From Arvicola amphibius (taxonomy: Eukaryota > Chordata > Mammalia > Rodentia > Cricetidae): a stretch of 64,000 nucleotides of DNA. The stretch lies in contig NC_052057.2 in assembly GCF_903992535.2 (NCBI RefSeq), forward strand, positions 33,325,395-33,389,394. The letters run 5' to 3'. A program made the position numbers and the translations under genes. Positions 10,876 to 23,689 of this stretch are shown piece by piece (positions within the stretch are counted from its first letter, which is position 1; each line of letters opens with the position of its first letter). The notes under the pieces are model-generated. The model searched no databases. It was given only the letters and a program-made list of their open reading frames with translations, and was not told the DNA's origin.

Positions 10876-12080
10876 AACCAGCATCTGTCTATAAATGCGT
10901 GTCACACCTGACAAAATTCATTGACTAAAGTCACCCATTGGCCACATCTAATGGCAAACGAGATGAATGGATCCTACCGTGACAGAGGAGTAATGAAAGC
11001 AATAGTGTCAACCAACATCCCACATGGAGTTTAGGAGTCAGAAGACTAAAAAGAATCTCTCCCGCCTGCATCCAGGCCCTCTGCTTCTCTCATCTCTGTT
11101 ACAGTTTCTTTCATATTGTATCAGATCTGCAGTATTTATTGAAACACACTTCCAGATAATGCTCATTCCTAGTTGTTTTTCTGTAATATACTTCATTAAG
11201 TCACTTTACTTTGCCTGGTAACTCTTTGCAAGCTCACATCTCCTCGACTTGATATGTAATGATCAAGCAACCTTACTAATAAAAATAATGCAGTAAATGG
11301 CATAGAGAAATAGCCAAAGGTGCTGTGACAAATAAGTTCTCATTTAATATTTGAACTATTTGGATGTCCATGCATTCCTCAGTTTGTAGAAAAGAAACTG
11401 AAATTCACATTAGTTTTCCAGGAAGCCGGGATCCTGGGCTAGTAGCTGCTGAATTTTCAACTGGAATTGTCTGCCTATAAAACACAGTCTTTCTACAGCG
11501 CTATTTATTCTCAGAGCTGACATCTGCTTTTCATTATTAAATGTTGTGTACATACAAACTATTATTCTATAGCACCAATGAACAGAAAGCAAATAAAAAC
11601 TTAGAGGCTGGTGAGGAGCTAGCTTGTTAGTGCACATTCACCCTCCCGAGACTATCCCACATTCATTAACTGAATATAGGCACTTAAACGCCCGAGCACT
11701 AACCTCATCAGGCACCGCAGATAATAACTGACCCCACCCAAATAACAGGATATGGGAAGTATTGACATAAAATAATGGAGTCACATCTTCTAAGTGGGGA
11801 AAGGATTAAAATACATTCAGAGATAAAAGAAGTAAAATACCCTTTCAAAATGTAAATTACTTCTTCCATAGCAACAGTGATAATGTACTAATTCTAGAAG
11901 TCGAATAAATTATTCAAGGACATTGCCACTTAGTTTGTTTCTTGACTCCATAGGGAAAAAGTAATTATGTCTAACCCAGCCAAGCCTATGAGAACAGCTG
12001 GCTGGGAGAACACGATGGCAAAGGTAGGGTTTTAGAAATCCACAATGATGTTTCATGTTTTCGTGGAAGGTGTCCTTGGA
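10876..12080. other. Single-copy sequence, nothing recognised
   Basis: AT-rich. Small open frames at 11024-11221 and 11410-11637 lack splice or initiation support. Confidence 0.5.
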
Positions 12081-12084
12081 GGGA

Positions 12085-12225
12085 CCTTGAATCCGCTAGT
12101 CCAAAGATCTCATTTTACATTCATCGGCTCAGAAATCCACAGAGGTTAAGTACTTTCCTTCAGGTCACATGGCTAGTGGTAGTTCTTGAAGACAGAGGCA
12201 AATTCCAACCATGCAAAGGCTGAGA
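12085..12225 (+). mobile_element. MIR SINE fragment
   Basis: The order cattttacattcatcggctc, cagaggttaagtactttcct, caggtcacatggctag matches the MIR core ('ttttacagatgagg...agaggttaagtaacttgccc...ggtcacacagctag'). Confidence 0.75.
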
Positions 12226-12261
12226 AGCAAACTACCAATTATTAAGCAGGTTCTTTGATGC

Positions 12262-12430
12262 TTTATGCACATCCTTACCTCATGCTCAGATGAACACGAT
12301 GAAAAAGATATCATTTTCTCTTCCATTATACATATATCAGGAAATCGAAGGAAAAATACCTATTCTACGTTCACATCCTAAAACACAAAGCTAGACCCAG
12401 TTGTTTTCTTTAACCCCTAAAACTTTGTGC
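12262..12430 (+). mobile_element. Second MIR-like fragment
   Basis: 'cttacctcatgctcagatga', a T-rich/ATA 'ttacagatgagg'-like segment and 'cacaaagctagacccag' suggest a second, more decayed MIR directly downstream. It is weaker than the first. Confidence 0.45.
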
Positions 12431-13150
12431 TTTCTCTCCCATCAAAATGATTTGTGAGGACATTGGCTCCCTGATAGTATAGGGGTTCAAGTTGGGTTAA
12501 TGTTTTTCCAAGCTATTTGAGGTGAATGCTTGTTTTAGACTTTTTTTTTACTAAAATGTCTCTTTTAATGCTGTCATTCTGGGATGCCTGATTAATGTTT
12601 CTGTTCCTTCTTGAAACACTGTCTTATTTGAGGGTTTAGTTAGATAATTGAAATAATTCAGGGATCATTAAAATGAAAGAAATGTCTTCCTGAATTATTG
12701 TCCCAAGTCTTTTAAGATGCCATCCAAATGAAGGTAACTTCTTAAACACATTTTCTGAAGACCAACAGGGCATTGTCTCCAAGATTTGTTCTGACTTTCT
12801 TCCCTAGAAAAGAGTTGTACTATGCCTCCGGTAACTGAATAATTAAGTCCCCCAGAGTACACAAAGCCATTTTCATGTCCACTGTCACAATGTCGACTAG
12901 GAGACTATATCCTATGGGACAATCCCTCTTGTCTGTCCTTCTCCTCTAACCACATATGGTCTTTGTCTTTTCTGTTTTAAAATATGGGGGATCCAAATAG
13001 AGGAGAGCCACTGAGACAGCCATGGACACCAGGGCAAGGGAACAAGTTAACTGCCTTCTTGAAGTTGTCTATTTCCAATACAGTTGCATAGATTTCCTCA
13101 AATCTCCCTGATATTCTTCAAAGCTCTGGAGAAACTAGAAGCTGCCATCT
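12431..13150. other. Single-copy sequence, conserved-looking in part
   Basis: AT-rich with ATTA-type motifs (12590-12720). No repeat or exon is supported. Confidence 0.4.
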
Positions 13151-13154
13151 CATG

Positions 13155-13560
13155 GTGGGTAATCCTGATTGTCAACTTGGATGAACTGAGAAAAACCTCA
13201 GGCAGTAGTTAGACATACCCTTGGTTGTGTTTATAACGTGTTTCCAAAGAGAGAACAAGACCCACAATGAACTTGAGTGCCATCATCCCGAAGACTAGCA
13301 GCCCAGATGAATTTAGGGGAACTGAAGAAAGCCATGTGAGCTTCAGTGTTCTATTTCTCTGTTTCCTGGTCAGCTGGGATGTGAGCCATCAGTTGGTGAA
13401 CACGTCTGCTACCATGGAACTACTGTCACTGTATTTGCTCCCTGTGGAACGTATCTCTGCAGGCTGTGGATCAGATTATAGCTCTCTTCCCTTAAGATCC
13501 TTCTTGTCAGATATTTGGTCACAGCAAATACTGAAAATGACAACCAAACACATAAGAAGA
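13155..13560 (+). mobile_element. MaLR-type LTR, sense, diverged
   Basis: It opens with cctgattgtcaacttggatg, a rodent MaLR-like start, and has 'gtgtttccaaagagag' in the middle. It closes with 'ttcttgtcagatatttggtcacagcaa', matching the 3' end of this LTR group. The 110-codon open frame 13267-13599 lies inside the element and is a by-product. Confidence 0.6.
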
Positions 13561-14487
13561 AACTTCACATCAAGGGTAAAGAATAGAGGCCAAATATAAT
13601 TTTGGAATGAAAAACTATTTATAGCACTCCAAAGCTCACCAATCCATATTAACAGGATGACTAGAAGTCTAATGTGGCTATCTCAAGCGTGTTTGTTACC
13701 AAGAGCAGGCATTATACTGTATTCTTCTGTAGAAATCAGCTCCCATCTTCGGGAAGGAAAGTCTGTTGTTGGGGCTTAAATATATTATGATCTGCCCAGG
13801 CTTATGGACTGGGAAGTTGGTTACCAGCCAAAGAAGTGATTGCATTCTTAGGGTTCAGAGTGATGGAGGCACAGGCCTTGATGGACCTATAAAATGATGA
13901 TACTATTATGATGTGGTAAAAAAAAATAGGAGATAGCCTCATTAGAGGAAGTAGGAAGTTAGATCTTGGACACTTCAATGATGAGCTTTCTCTCTGTGCA
14001 TTGTTGGTTGGAAACACAGTGTCTCTTCATGCCCAGAGCACTATCCCTGTTTGCAGTGAACTCAGTTGAGAAGGATGTTCAACTAGGCATTGTAATCAGA
14101 GAGTTGTAAAAGCACAGATACAAAAGAATCCTTCCATGGTCTGCCAATGATGATTCTTCTACTGCACACAACCAAACTCAAAAATCCATATTAGGTATGA
14201 GAGAAACATACTTTAAATATCTCAATAATTTTTATACTGCTCATTGGCTTTGAACAGTTGTAATCATTTATATTTGTGTGTTTTTATATAATATATAACC
14301 ATTCCTTCACTGAAATTTGAATTCTTTCATATAGAAAAAGCAAGTAGTGTTTTTATCATCATCATCATCATTATTATTATTTTAAAAGTGGATATTAGAT
14401 TATAAGATTAAGAAACATAAAAAAGAAATCTCAGTCTCAACAAGTTCCCCTGAGTCCCCCATTCCTATAGTATATAGACTGCAAACA
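13561..14487. other. Single-copy sequence with a short triplet repeat
   Basis: A (TCA)n/(TTA)n run is at about 14356-14382. Nothing else is recognised. Confidence 0.5.
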
Positions 14488-14710
14488 GGGTACTAGAGAG
14501 ATGGTTCAGCCATTAGACTGAGCACTGCTCTTACAGGGGACAGGCATAGGTTGGTTCTCAGCATCCACACTGGGTTACTCACAATTGACTGTGACATCAG
14601 TTCCAGCGACTGAGTACCCTCTTCTGAGATCTTCAGGCAACTGCATTCACATTCACATACCCAAACAAGTGTACACGCATATACAGAATTAATGAAATAA
14701 ATATGTACTT
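14488..14710 (+). mobile_element. B2 SINE
   Basis: The head 'ctagagagatggttcagcc', box B 'ggttggttctcagca', 'gtaccctcttctga' and an AATAAATA-type tail show the B2 order in sense orientation. Confidence 0.85.
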
Positions 14711-16765
14711 ATTTTTGAAAACATGAAGATAGAATAGATTTTCTTAATTTTAAATAGCTACATTGTTGGATACTTTAATAACAAACATTATAATGCTTTG
14801 TTTCAATTTTTACTCTTATACTCTTCAAGAAAATGTAGTTTATCTGTCTAATCAATTTTATGGGTGGTGTAATTATTAAAAAAAAAAAGTCAAACGCAAT
14901 ATGCTGGAAGTCCTGACATCTTTTAGAAACTAGGATTTGTGGTTGTTGTTGTCATATTTGGAAAGCTGATTCTGACATTTTAGCACTAGAAAAAAATGTT
15001 GATAAATCTGTTCTACTTGACACCTTACCAAACCTAAGAAAGGTAGGAAGGCGAACAGCTGGTAGATATTTCTAATCTAAACTGTCAGACAGAATGAGCA
15101 TGAAGAGAAATCTGTTGTGGCTGATGCTTTGCCCTGACCTCCAGGAAGGACAGCTCCAACAGGAAATCACTCTCTGTACACTCTCAGGCAGAACTGTTGG
15201 AGGGGCCCATATCTAAATCCCTCGGGACTGGAAGGACTTCTCCTAAACAGACAGTCGTTTCTTCATATCAAACTCCTGTTTCTAATGAATGCTTTAAAGA
15301 TCCGTTGATGTGCTGCTAAAATCAACAGGAGGAGATACGTGACCTCACTGTGTTCACTGTGAGCCATTCCAGAGACAAAAGGCAAGTGCACAAAACCCTC
15401 ATCTCTGGCTGCATTCATATATTGAGCTGCTCAATGAAGTTCATACAAGTTTGACAAAGACAAGTTGGAAAAGGACTCTTCAGGGTTTAAATAAATCCAA
15501 ATACTGTTTACTTTTTGAAATTGGTGGGCATTATAGGGGAGGAGGGACAAAAATTTAATTTAATACTTATTTCCTGAGATCAGATGCAAGGAAAATATTT
15601 TTCATATTGCTGTAGCGAATTTCTGGTGTTATTTTTCTCTTCCAAACTTAGCTCACATTCTGATCAAATGATGTATGTTCTTGTCCCAGGGTATTCAATT
15701 TTTAAGTTTAACACTTAAATGAGTTTTTAAAATATGCTCAAGTATCCTAAAGGAAGCCATTATCTTGATTAATTGATTTATGATCTCTTTACATTTTGTG
15801 GATTTTGTTGTTTTTTGTGCAGAAGCACATGAACACGGAAAGCTTTTTAACAAGTTTAGCGTCTCAAAGTATTTTAGGATATTATTTCCTCCCTATATAA
15901 ATGTGCTGATTTGCTTACCACTGCTTCAGAGAGCATACAAAGCAATTTGAAAAATATGCAAATATTCCATTGGCTTTTGTTTGTTTTTTTTTAAACATTA
16001 CAGGAAAAAAATATGCCCTACTTACACATACTGTCCTTACTTTTGAAGGAAAAGAAAGCTACACAGATCCCTATTAAAAATGCTTAGTGAATTATGGATA
16101 ATTGAAAACTCTGACAGGAAAATAAATAGGGGGAAAGTTATTCATAGTCAGTTAAAATGAAAATCAGTGGAGAATTCTTTGATAAAATAAAAGTAGCCAT
16201 CAAAACAGCTAAAGGCTGTAAGCAGCCATGAAAGGATTCCCCAAGTTATGCCTTGCCCTCAAGTTTGTTCTTCCCTTTAAACGAGGAGACAGATCAAGTC
16301 TTATTGCCTGAGGAAGTATATAAGAAGACACATTTTAATCTTTTGAATCCAGATTTCTTTTTTCTTGAATGTTCCTTTCTTAGTTTCTGTAGGTTTTTAT
16401 TATCACAGTGGCTAGACTTTCACAGCTTTCAGCTCTAGATACTCTGTGGACCTATGCCGTCACGTTCAGGCTTTCACCTGTTCAAAGAGCTGAAAGACAA
16501 CAGGTTAAAAAAATAGTGGGAGACATTTACTATTTTCTATAGCACAGATTTCTTTGTTCAAATGTTGGTCTTAAAGAAGACCTCTGGAGGGAGAGAAGAA
16601 GAAAAGAAAAGAACAATAATAAAAAGTTTTAAACTTGGTTCCTTCTTTCAAAAAAGGTAAGAAGCCCCCAATCCTGTCCTACTTCATGAAAGTTTTCAAT
16701 AACCAGGAATAAATTTGGTAAGAAATTAAATCCAAAAAACAGGTAATATGAGTGCATTTACCTTG
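14711..16765. other. Single-copy AT-rich sequence, nothing recognised
   Basis: Long AT-rich stretch with homopolymer A/T runs. No gene, RNA or clear repeat is seen. Parts at 15700-16000 have a conserved-looking texture, but this is not testable here. Confidence 0.45.
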
Positions 16766-16832
16766 GTGTTTTTTTTTTTTTTTTTCCAGGCTAGGTTTCC
16801 AAAAGAAAAAAAAAAAAAAATCACTTCAAGTT

Positions 16833-16996
16833 CTGTGAAATGGCTCATCAGGTAAAAGCATGTGCCGCTGACAAACCTGCACTTGATCCCTGTGCCCCAC
16901 ATGGTGGAAAGAGGACAGAGGACACTGGCTGTGTCATGTGGTCTTCTCAACTCTACAGGGCTCCATGGTGCCCCCCCCCCAACACACACACACATG

Positions 16997-17027
<31 letters not shown>

Positions 17028-17128
17028 GAGAGAGGCAGATGGGAGAGAGAAGGAGAGAATCACATACAGCACATACACACACCAAATAATAATAAATAGC
17101 AATAAAAATCACTGTATTGGAAAAAAGT
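16833..17128 (+). mobile_element. B3/B2-type SINE with CA/GA-rich tail
   Basis: 'aaatggctcatcaggtaaaa', 'cacttgatccctgtgccc' and 'cacatggtggaaagaggaca' follow the B3 order. A C9 run, CA and GA repeats at 16981-17028 and a tail with AATAATAAATAG follow. Poly(T) (16770-16787) and poly(A) (16805-16820) runs lie just upstream. Confidence 0.75.
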
Positions 17129-17285
17129 CAAACAAGGAAGATGCCTCCTAAGGCCTCTGAGTGAGGCCAGAACTGCATCTGAGATTATCTTTACTGAAAA
17201 ACAGTTTTGAGAGAATCCTGGTTTTTAAATGCTGGGGTGAAAGGGAGAAGGGGCCAGCTGTTCTACAGGGCTTTACCTTCTTTCC

Positions 17286-17288
<3 letters not shown>

Positions 17289-17328
<40 letters not shown>
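17289..17328 (+). repeat. (CA)n microsatellite
   Basis: Pure CA run of about 20 units. Confidence 0.95.
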
Positions 17329-17331
<3 letters not shown>

Positions 17332-17937
17332 TGCCCATCTCTTACTTTCAGTCTGGTAAGATGCCCACCTCCCAGCCTCTCAGCCACCCAGCGAGTGTAT
17401 TAAGAAAGACATAAGAGCGTCGTTTTTCCCGATGACATTTCAGCGATATTTCTTAGGTCCTTGAAAAAGATATTCCCTGGATATAAAGCTGGCAAGAGGC
17501 TTTCAGAAAGACTCGTAAAGGGCAGAAAAAGCATTTACAATTACAAGCTTTCTAAAAGAAACGCCACATGAAAAGGGAGGTCAGGCTATGAGCAGCAGAG
17601 GAAGCGGTGAGTTTAGTCAAACCGAGAGGAACGTGAAGGCCATCTTAGTTGAAGGTTATAGAAATATAGAAGTGGTCACGGATAAAGCAAAATAGGAGAC
17701 ACTTCTTTGGAAACTAATGCAATCTTGATATCACCTAAAAATTATTAAAACACACCATACAGCATATTTCCCCAGTAATTAATAAACAAATACTAGGAGG
17801 ATCCCCAGCTGACATGAAAAGAAAAATATCAAATAAACTACAATGAAAGCAATAGGAAACACAACATTAAATGTATATTAAAAAAATAACAGGAAAACAC
17901 TCTTCACACAGCATCTTAGGGCCTTGTATCAAGGTTA
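17329..17937. other. Single-copy sequence, nothing recognised
   Basis: No repeat or coding evidence. Confidence 0.45.
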
Positions 17938-18150
17938 TACTCAGAATCTGGAGTTGACGACTTGTGTTCAAATCCTATTTCAATTACTTACAACATGTGA
18001 CCATGGACAATTTATTTAACATTTTATTTATCTCAAATTTCTCAATCAAACTGAAGAATAAATTATTAATGGACAATTGGCAGAACTGGGTTAATAAATC
18101 AAAGTGTCTGATATATAGTAGTTATGTCATGAGAATCAACTTTCATTATT
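17938..18150 (+). mobile_element. MIR SINE
   Basis: 'acttgtgttcaaatcctatt', 'acaacatgtgaccatggaca', then 'ttatttaacattttatttatctc' match the MIR consensus order (tRNA-like head, 'ctgtgtgaccttgggcaagt', 'ttaacctctctgagcctc'). Confidence 0.7.
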
Positions 18151-18189
18151 TTAGTGAAAGATTGGTAAGCAGAACTGTACAGCAGGGTA

Positions 18190-18830
18190 CTTCTCAAAAT
18201 GATCTACAGGCTAAGTGTCATCCTATTTAAAATAGCCATGAGACTCTTCATTGAAGTCAAGTTCTTAAATACAAAGAAAAAAGCAGGAAAGATACACCAT
18301 ACCTGGCGTCTAAATATACTGAGAACTCTAGAGTATAGATCCGTGTCTCTTAGTCAGCTAAATCTTAAGCAAGGTGCTGGAAACATTCACCAGAAACAAG
18401 CAAAATGTCTTTTGATAAATGGTGCTAGTCAAGCCAGATATCTATGTGTGGAAAAGAAGAAAATAAATCCTTCCCCCCAAAATTGCTCAGCGTTGACTAA
18501 AGATTTAAACGTAAGGTCAAGAACTATGCAGCTGCTAGAAGAAAACAGGGTAAATATGTGGGGCATTTCAAATGAGCAGAGGTGGTTTGTGTTTGTTGTT
18601 GTTGTTGTTGTTGTTGTTTAAAGCTAGGAGGAAAGTAAGCAAAATGGCATGTGGATTTCTATCACACTAACAAGTCACACAGAACAAAAGAAGCAGTCCA
18701 GAGAAGAGAGAACTTGCAGAATGGTCGAAAATACTTACAAAGTGAGCTTCTGCAAGACTGTGTGGGACGCTCCAAGAACTCAAGAACAATAAATCAAACA
18801 AATGATCCTGTTGAGTGTTAAAAACTAGAA
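18190..18830 (+). mobile_element. Old L1 ORF2 fragment
   Basis: 'gatctacaggctaagtgtca' corresponds to the ORF2 region 'gatctacagattcaatgcaat'. 'aaatggtgctagtcaagcca' and 'tcttaagcaag' then follow in ORF2 order, and later 'gaactcaagaacaataaatc' matches 'gaactcaagaaattaaac'. It is heavily diverged. A (GTT)n run at 18591-18618 interrupts it. The 140-codon open frame 18199-18621 is a remnant of L1, not a gene. Confidence 0.7.
18591..18618 (+). repeat. (GTT)n microsatellite
   Basis: About nine GTT units, which the forward frame reads as a poly-valine end. Confidence 0.9.
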
Positions 18831-19229
18831 ATCAAAATAGAAATACTTCACTGCTTGACTCATGTATGGGATATAAAGTGTTTGAATTAACAGACATTGG
18901 TTACCAAAACAGGTAAGAGGATCAATGGGTGGAGTTATAGAAGTTCTGTTTAGCATTTACTATTCTAAATGGTATTTACCATTGCTCTGGGTGTGACTCT
19001 TCAACAATAATGTACTAAGCATTTCAAGTATCCAGAAAAAAGTGAAGATTTTTACTATAAAGAAGTGAAAATTTTTTGGAGGAGATAGATGTGTTTGTGA
19101 TGTATACATGTATTAAAACAATCATAGTCACATGTGCAAATTCCAAGTTTTATAAATCAGCTTTAAAATGAGCTTGATTTTAAATAAATAGCTAATAACC
19201 TAACAAAAGTTCTAAGAGACTTAAATTGA

Positions 19230-19260
<31 letters not shown>

Positions 19261-19468
19261 AAAAAAAATCCATGATTGCCCAAATATCTCCCACCAGTTG
19301 CACAAATTTAGTTTATTTTCTGAGTTCCTGAATGAATACGTAATATAGAATGGAAGCAGTAATAACTTTTAAGCTGTCCTTTACTATTATCGGTTGCTAA
19401 CTGAGTGTCCCTGGGCAAGTAAATAACCTTCCTGTTTATTGGTTTGATGATGCTTATATGCAACCATT
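18831..19468. other. Single-copy sequence with (GT)n and a faint MIR core
   Basis: A GT run is at 19231-19256. The stretch gagtgtccctgggcaagtaa at about 19404 resembles a MIR core but is too short to be sure. Confidence 0.45.
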
Positions 19469-19469
19469 G

Positions 19470-19712
19470 TTGAAGATTTATTCAATTTTTGCTTTGATAT
19501 AGATGTGGATGCCTGCATGTCTGTATATGCACCACACATGTGCCTGCTGCACATGAAGGCTAGAGCAGGACATCATACTCCCTGAAGCTACATCACACGT
19601 GCCGGAAGTCACAGGAGATTCCCAGACTCCACGCAGGTGCTGGGAAGCACCCCTGTAGCTTTTGTAAGAGCAGTAAGTGCTCTTAACCATGATCCTATCT
19701 TCCAGTCCTTTG
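19470..19712 (-). mobile_element. B2 SINE, minus strand
   Basis: Read on the minus strand from 19712: ggactggaagataggatcat, gttaagagcacttactgctc, then 'cagcacc', and an A-rich tail ending near 19470 (aataaatctt). This is the B2 order. Confidence 0.85.
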
Positions 19713-19737
19713 CCTGCAACTTATGCAGATTCATCTG

Positions 19738-19920
19738 AACAAATTTTTGTCCATTCATTCACTCACTGCCCATGCTGTGTGCTGTGTCTTCTCAGTACAC
19801 AAAACAGCATGGCAGGTAGGCAAATAGGATTTTGTCCTTCGTAGAACCTGACACAGAAGCCTAGAAGTAAAACAGAATAAAGCAAATGGGAATGGCTTAT
19901 GCTATAAACTATAGTTAGGT
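19738..19920. mobile_element. Possible old mammal-wide repeat fragment
   Basis: 'ttcattcactcactgccc...tgtgtgctgtgtcttctcagtaca...aaaacagcatgg' follows the general order of a common ancient mammalian repeat ('ttcattcaacaaatatt...tgtgccaggcactg...gaacaaaacaga'). I cannot name the family reliably. Confidence 0.35.
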
Positions 19921-21389
19921 AAAATATGGAAAAGATGAATAGTTTATTGTCAGTTACAAGTCTTAGTGATGATTACAATGCAGAATGTAATCGTGTGAAC
20001 TTTTACACAGCTTGCATTACAGCACTGGCATATACATACATTTTTATATGCGGTATAAAAGACATATTTCCAAAATGCTATTAGAGCAGCATAGTTAAAA
20101 CAAGCTTTTCCTAGCAACTCAAAATTCATGGGACAAACATATTCAACTGAAAGATTCATACACTGGAATAATGAAGATATCCATAGATGTGGAAAAAAGA
20201 GTGATATGTATGTAAATATATAAGCTTTGTGTCCTAATTTTTATTGTATTATACAAGGCTATATATGGACAGTTCTGTGGAACTCCAGAATGTACTTTCA
20301 GTATATCCCACATAACATATGCCTTTTAATTTTCAGTAAATATTTGCTAAGTAAACGTGTAGACTCAGGATAAAACCTGCAGAATTTTTTCAAAACGTGG
20401 AAACCAATATATCACTTCATAATTTGCTTTAGGTACTCAATATAATATAGTTATAAAGTAGCAAAATATGCTTCTAAATAATTACTAGATTAAAAGAGAA
20501 ATATAATTTTGAATTTTATCACATGAAGCAAATAATGAGTAGAACCATACTTAAGGGGTGTTCCTAAAAACAAATTATTTAGGAAAACACATAGTTAACA
20601 AATCATTTATAAAATAAAGGGTATGTTTTAAATAAATATTCAGATCGGAAGGAAACTTTAAAAGAACATATTCAAAGAAAATTAAAGCTTATAAAATGTA
20701 AATGAAAAATATGAAATATGAAACAAATAAAACCAAAAAAGATGATATAATAAACATCCTAACAAGTATTAAAACCAAAAATAGTATTAATAACCAAGGC
20801 ACAATTTACTCCTCCATGACTTGTGATGAACAGCTGGCTCACATTCCAACCCCCAAGTCCCGTGAGAAGCTATTAGAGCTTAGGTTTTGTTCATATTGCT
20901 GTTTACATTGTTAGAGTTTAATTCGTCCTGGTAGGATTCATTCAAGGACAAGCACATTCCTAGTAAGAGTCAATGGGAAGCTATCTCTACGAGGCTTACT
21001 CCATCCCATGAAAAGAAAAGCCATTTCTAGGTTTTTAAAATATCATGAAGATACAGAGACTGCAAAAGCACGAAATGCCTTGAAGGAGCAAGTCCTAACA
21101 GAGCTGGAGTGTTTCCACTAGAAAACCTTGAGAGGTATCACAGGAACGCAATGGTCTCTGGGACCCATGACCACACCATCCTTCAGTTCGTCCTGAAAGC
21201 TCATTGCTTAAAGCAAGTCCATTATATTGAGAGCTGCAAGGAAGGGAAGGGCAGGATAATGCAGACACAGGAAGCATCTCTGCCCTAAGGGAGATGAATT
21301 TTATAACTAAGTCTTCCTGGTACTTTAAGCAATAAGCATGTAGAGATGGGACCTTAACGAGACAGGAAATCGGCAGACTATAGGAGTGG
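19921..21389. other. AT-rich single-copy sequence
   Basis: Very AT-rich, especially 20390-20800. No gene, repeat or RNA is recognised. Confidence 0.45.
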
Positions 21390-21575
21390 GAAAAGTGCAG
21401 ACTTTAGAGCCAAAGGGATCTGACTTTGTGGCTCTCATTTGGCACATTTTACCTACATAATACAGGGTAAGGGTTTTTTGTTTTGCTTTACCTCTGCAAA
21501 TACATAAATTTTTAGTCATAAAACAAAGATAATAATTCCTTGGGCAACTCCTTAGAAACTAAGGGCAATGTGAAT
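21390..21575 (+). mobile_element. MIR SINE fragment
   Basis: 'aaagtgcagactttagagcc' matches the MIR 'ggctttggagtcagac' region. 'tagtcataaaacaaagataa' followed by 'taattcc' matches 'catctgtaaaatggggataataatacc'. Confidence 0.65.
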
Positions 21576-23480
21576 ATACAGACTGAGATTACTATATATA
21601 AAGATAATAAAGGTGGTACGATGGGTTTTGTTAATAAGTTTTGATTACTATATGTTATTTGTTTATGTTGGTATATTCTTTTTAATTTTCATACAAGTGC
21701 ATTACTATAATCAGTGAATAATATATAACACTATGCATTATGGGGGTGACTACACATAGAGACTGACAAAATCCTGCTTCTGGAAACCTAAACTTAAATA
21801 CACTCTTCTTTCCAAAATAACTAGCATTAGTCTAAATCTTGATATTACTTTTTAGATCATCAATTTGTCCTAAGCAGCAAACTTGATTTTTATCTCGAAG
21901 GCCCTGGAAATTTACTAATGAGTTTCAGGCCACACTGTGAGAACAGATTTGCATGTAGAAAGATGGCTGCAGTGGCCTGTCTGGAGATGCCGGCTGATGT
22001 CTGCCGTGGTTTGACTGACAGAGCCATGATTTGGCCAGAGCAAAGGGAAGAGTATACTGATATAAAAATGTGTCAGAGACTCAGCATGGCTAGATCTTGT
22101 CTTTGATATTGGATGGCCAGCTTTATTATTAACCAATAAAATGAAATTCCAAGAAGTACACAGTCCAGGTAAGAACTGGGGAGAGAATGTGCACACCCAA
22201 GTTTCACTTCCTTCTCATTGGGCTAAGGGGCAATTTACTGTTTGAATATTATATGTGACAAGAAAATTCCAATTCTAACTTCCAAGGCTTTCTGGTCCTC
22301 TTCTCTGTGAAGCCTTCTACACTCAAAAAGAGTTAAAAACTCTTCCCTCCTTTGGGTTTCTTATATAGTCTTTAATTATCTGATGTTTGTTATAGCTTCG
22401 GATGCTGCGTTTGCTTGAGCTTTCACTGTCTTCTGCCTAAGATCAATGCTATATGGCTTTGTCTCCATGTGTTTAGACAGAAAAAGCAAAATGCCAAGTG
22501 CATAGCAAGCAATCTCTCTATCCATGTAGGACTGGATGTCTTCTTACAGGTCGAGGTCTATAGCACTGTAAATGTCATCCTTACATAGCTGAATTTGCCA
22601 ACTGCAAGTGTCTGTGGGAACTAGAGAATCTCTTCCTAAGAGTCATAAACCTGCTTCAAGTCCTAGCCCAGGCACCTTTCCCAACTTTGTGAAGCAAGTG
22701 TCCCAAGTAGGAAGTAGGTACAATGAACGATGCCTGCACAATCAGACAGGACGTGTGGCGAAGAGGAGATAAAATCTTTCCCAGTCTTCAAAGCCATCGA
22801 AGGAGACAGGTTTGGGAGTTAGATATTATTTTAAATAAATAAAAAGTCGTGTCTTATGATCTTTTATACTTTCAAAAAGATGTGTAATATGTACATTTTA
22901 CATCTTTTTATGTATTTTACAGTTAAAGTGAATGAATAACAGGAGCTACCATTTGATGACCCTCTTTTTTATGTGCATAGTGAGTCCATCGCTAACCACA
23001 GAATCCTGCACTATTTACATATTCCTAATACTTAAAGAGTTCATCCTGAGCTGCGTTGAGATTAAGAAAAAAACAACTAATTACCAGTGAAAATTATACT
23101 TGCAAATCCTAAGATCATTAATTAAAACAATGCTTTTAGAAGCCAGTCTCGTTTATCCCTTAATCTCAAAATTTGTTATCTTAAAAAGAGGATCTTTCTA
23201 AAAATGTTTCATACAGTTGCCCAGAAATTTCCAGTTCTTAATGAAATGAAAACCTCTAACGGATCTTTCAAACTACATTTTAAATAAAATATTTAGTTCT
23301 GTCACCAAAAGTGAAAGTGCTTAGCTGCTCCACAAGAGAAGGCGGCCTTGAACGTGGCATCGCTCGTGACTTCTCATGTTTTCTTGCTCTGTTTTGAGAT
23401 GAAATAGTCATGAGGCCTGAGTACGAAGCCGCAGTTAAAGGTCAAGCCTTTCCTTCCTGATATGCCCTCAGTAAACATGC
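21576..23480. other. Single-copy sequence, nothing recognised
   Basis: Intergenic or intronic DNA. Overlapping small frames on both strands near 21915-22196 have no further support. Confidence 0.45.
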
Positions 23481-23671
23481 TTAATGCTGTAAACTGTTCT
23501 TCCATTTCTTGGAGATTTGAAAGGACAGGTTGAGTAGAGAAATAACCAGAGCAATCAATTCCCTTAAGAGAGATTGAGTGGCTTGAATTTGCCGTAAAAT
23601 GTGATTGACAATAAGCTTCAAGAGATTATTTTTGGCTTGTAAATGCAGAGTTTCTAATTCTACTTTCATAT
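23481..23671 (-). other. Candidate last coding exon on the minus strand (unconfirmed)
   Basis: On the minus strand a strong acceptor-like tract (T-rich, ending attttttag at 23673-23672) is followed by an open frame of 62 codons from ATG 23669 to TAA 23481. The conceptual peptide opens MKVELETLHLQAKNN and is leucine-rich and helix-like. A second frame opens after an in-frame stop and runs past the end (reading ...QPVLSNLQEMEEQFT...), which makes the first frame less certain. No AATAAA is seen downstream. I recognise no protein family, and an open stretch of this length can arise by chance in this DNA. Confidence 0.2.
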
Positions 23672-23689
23672 CTAAAAAATAAAAAAAGG

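Noticed and set aside
13267..13599. 110-codon open frame
   Set aside because: It lies inside a diverged MaLR-type LTR and matches no coding expectation.
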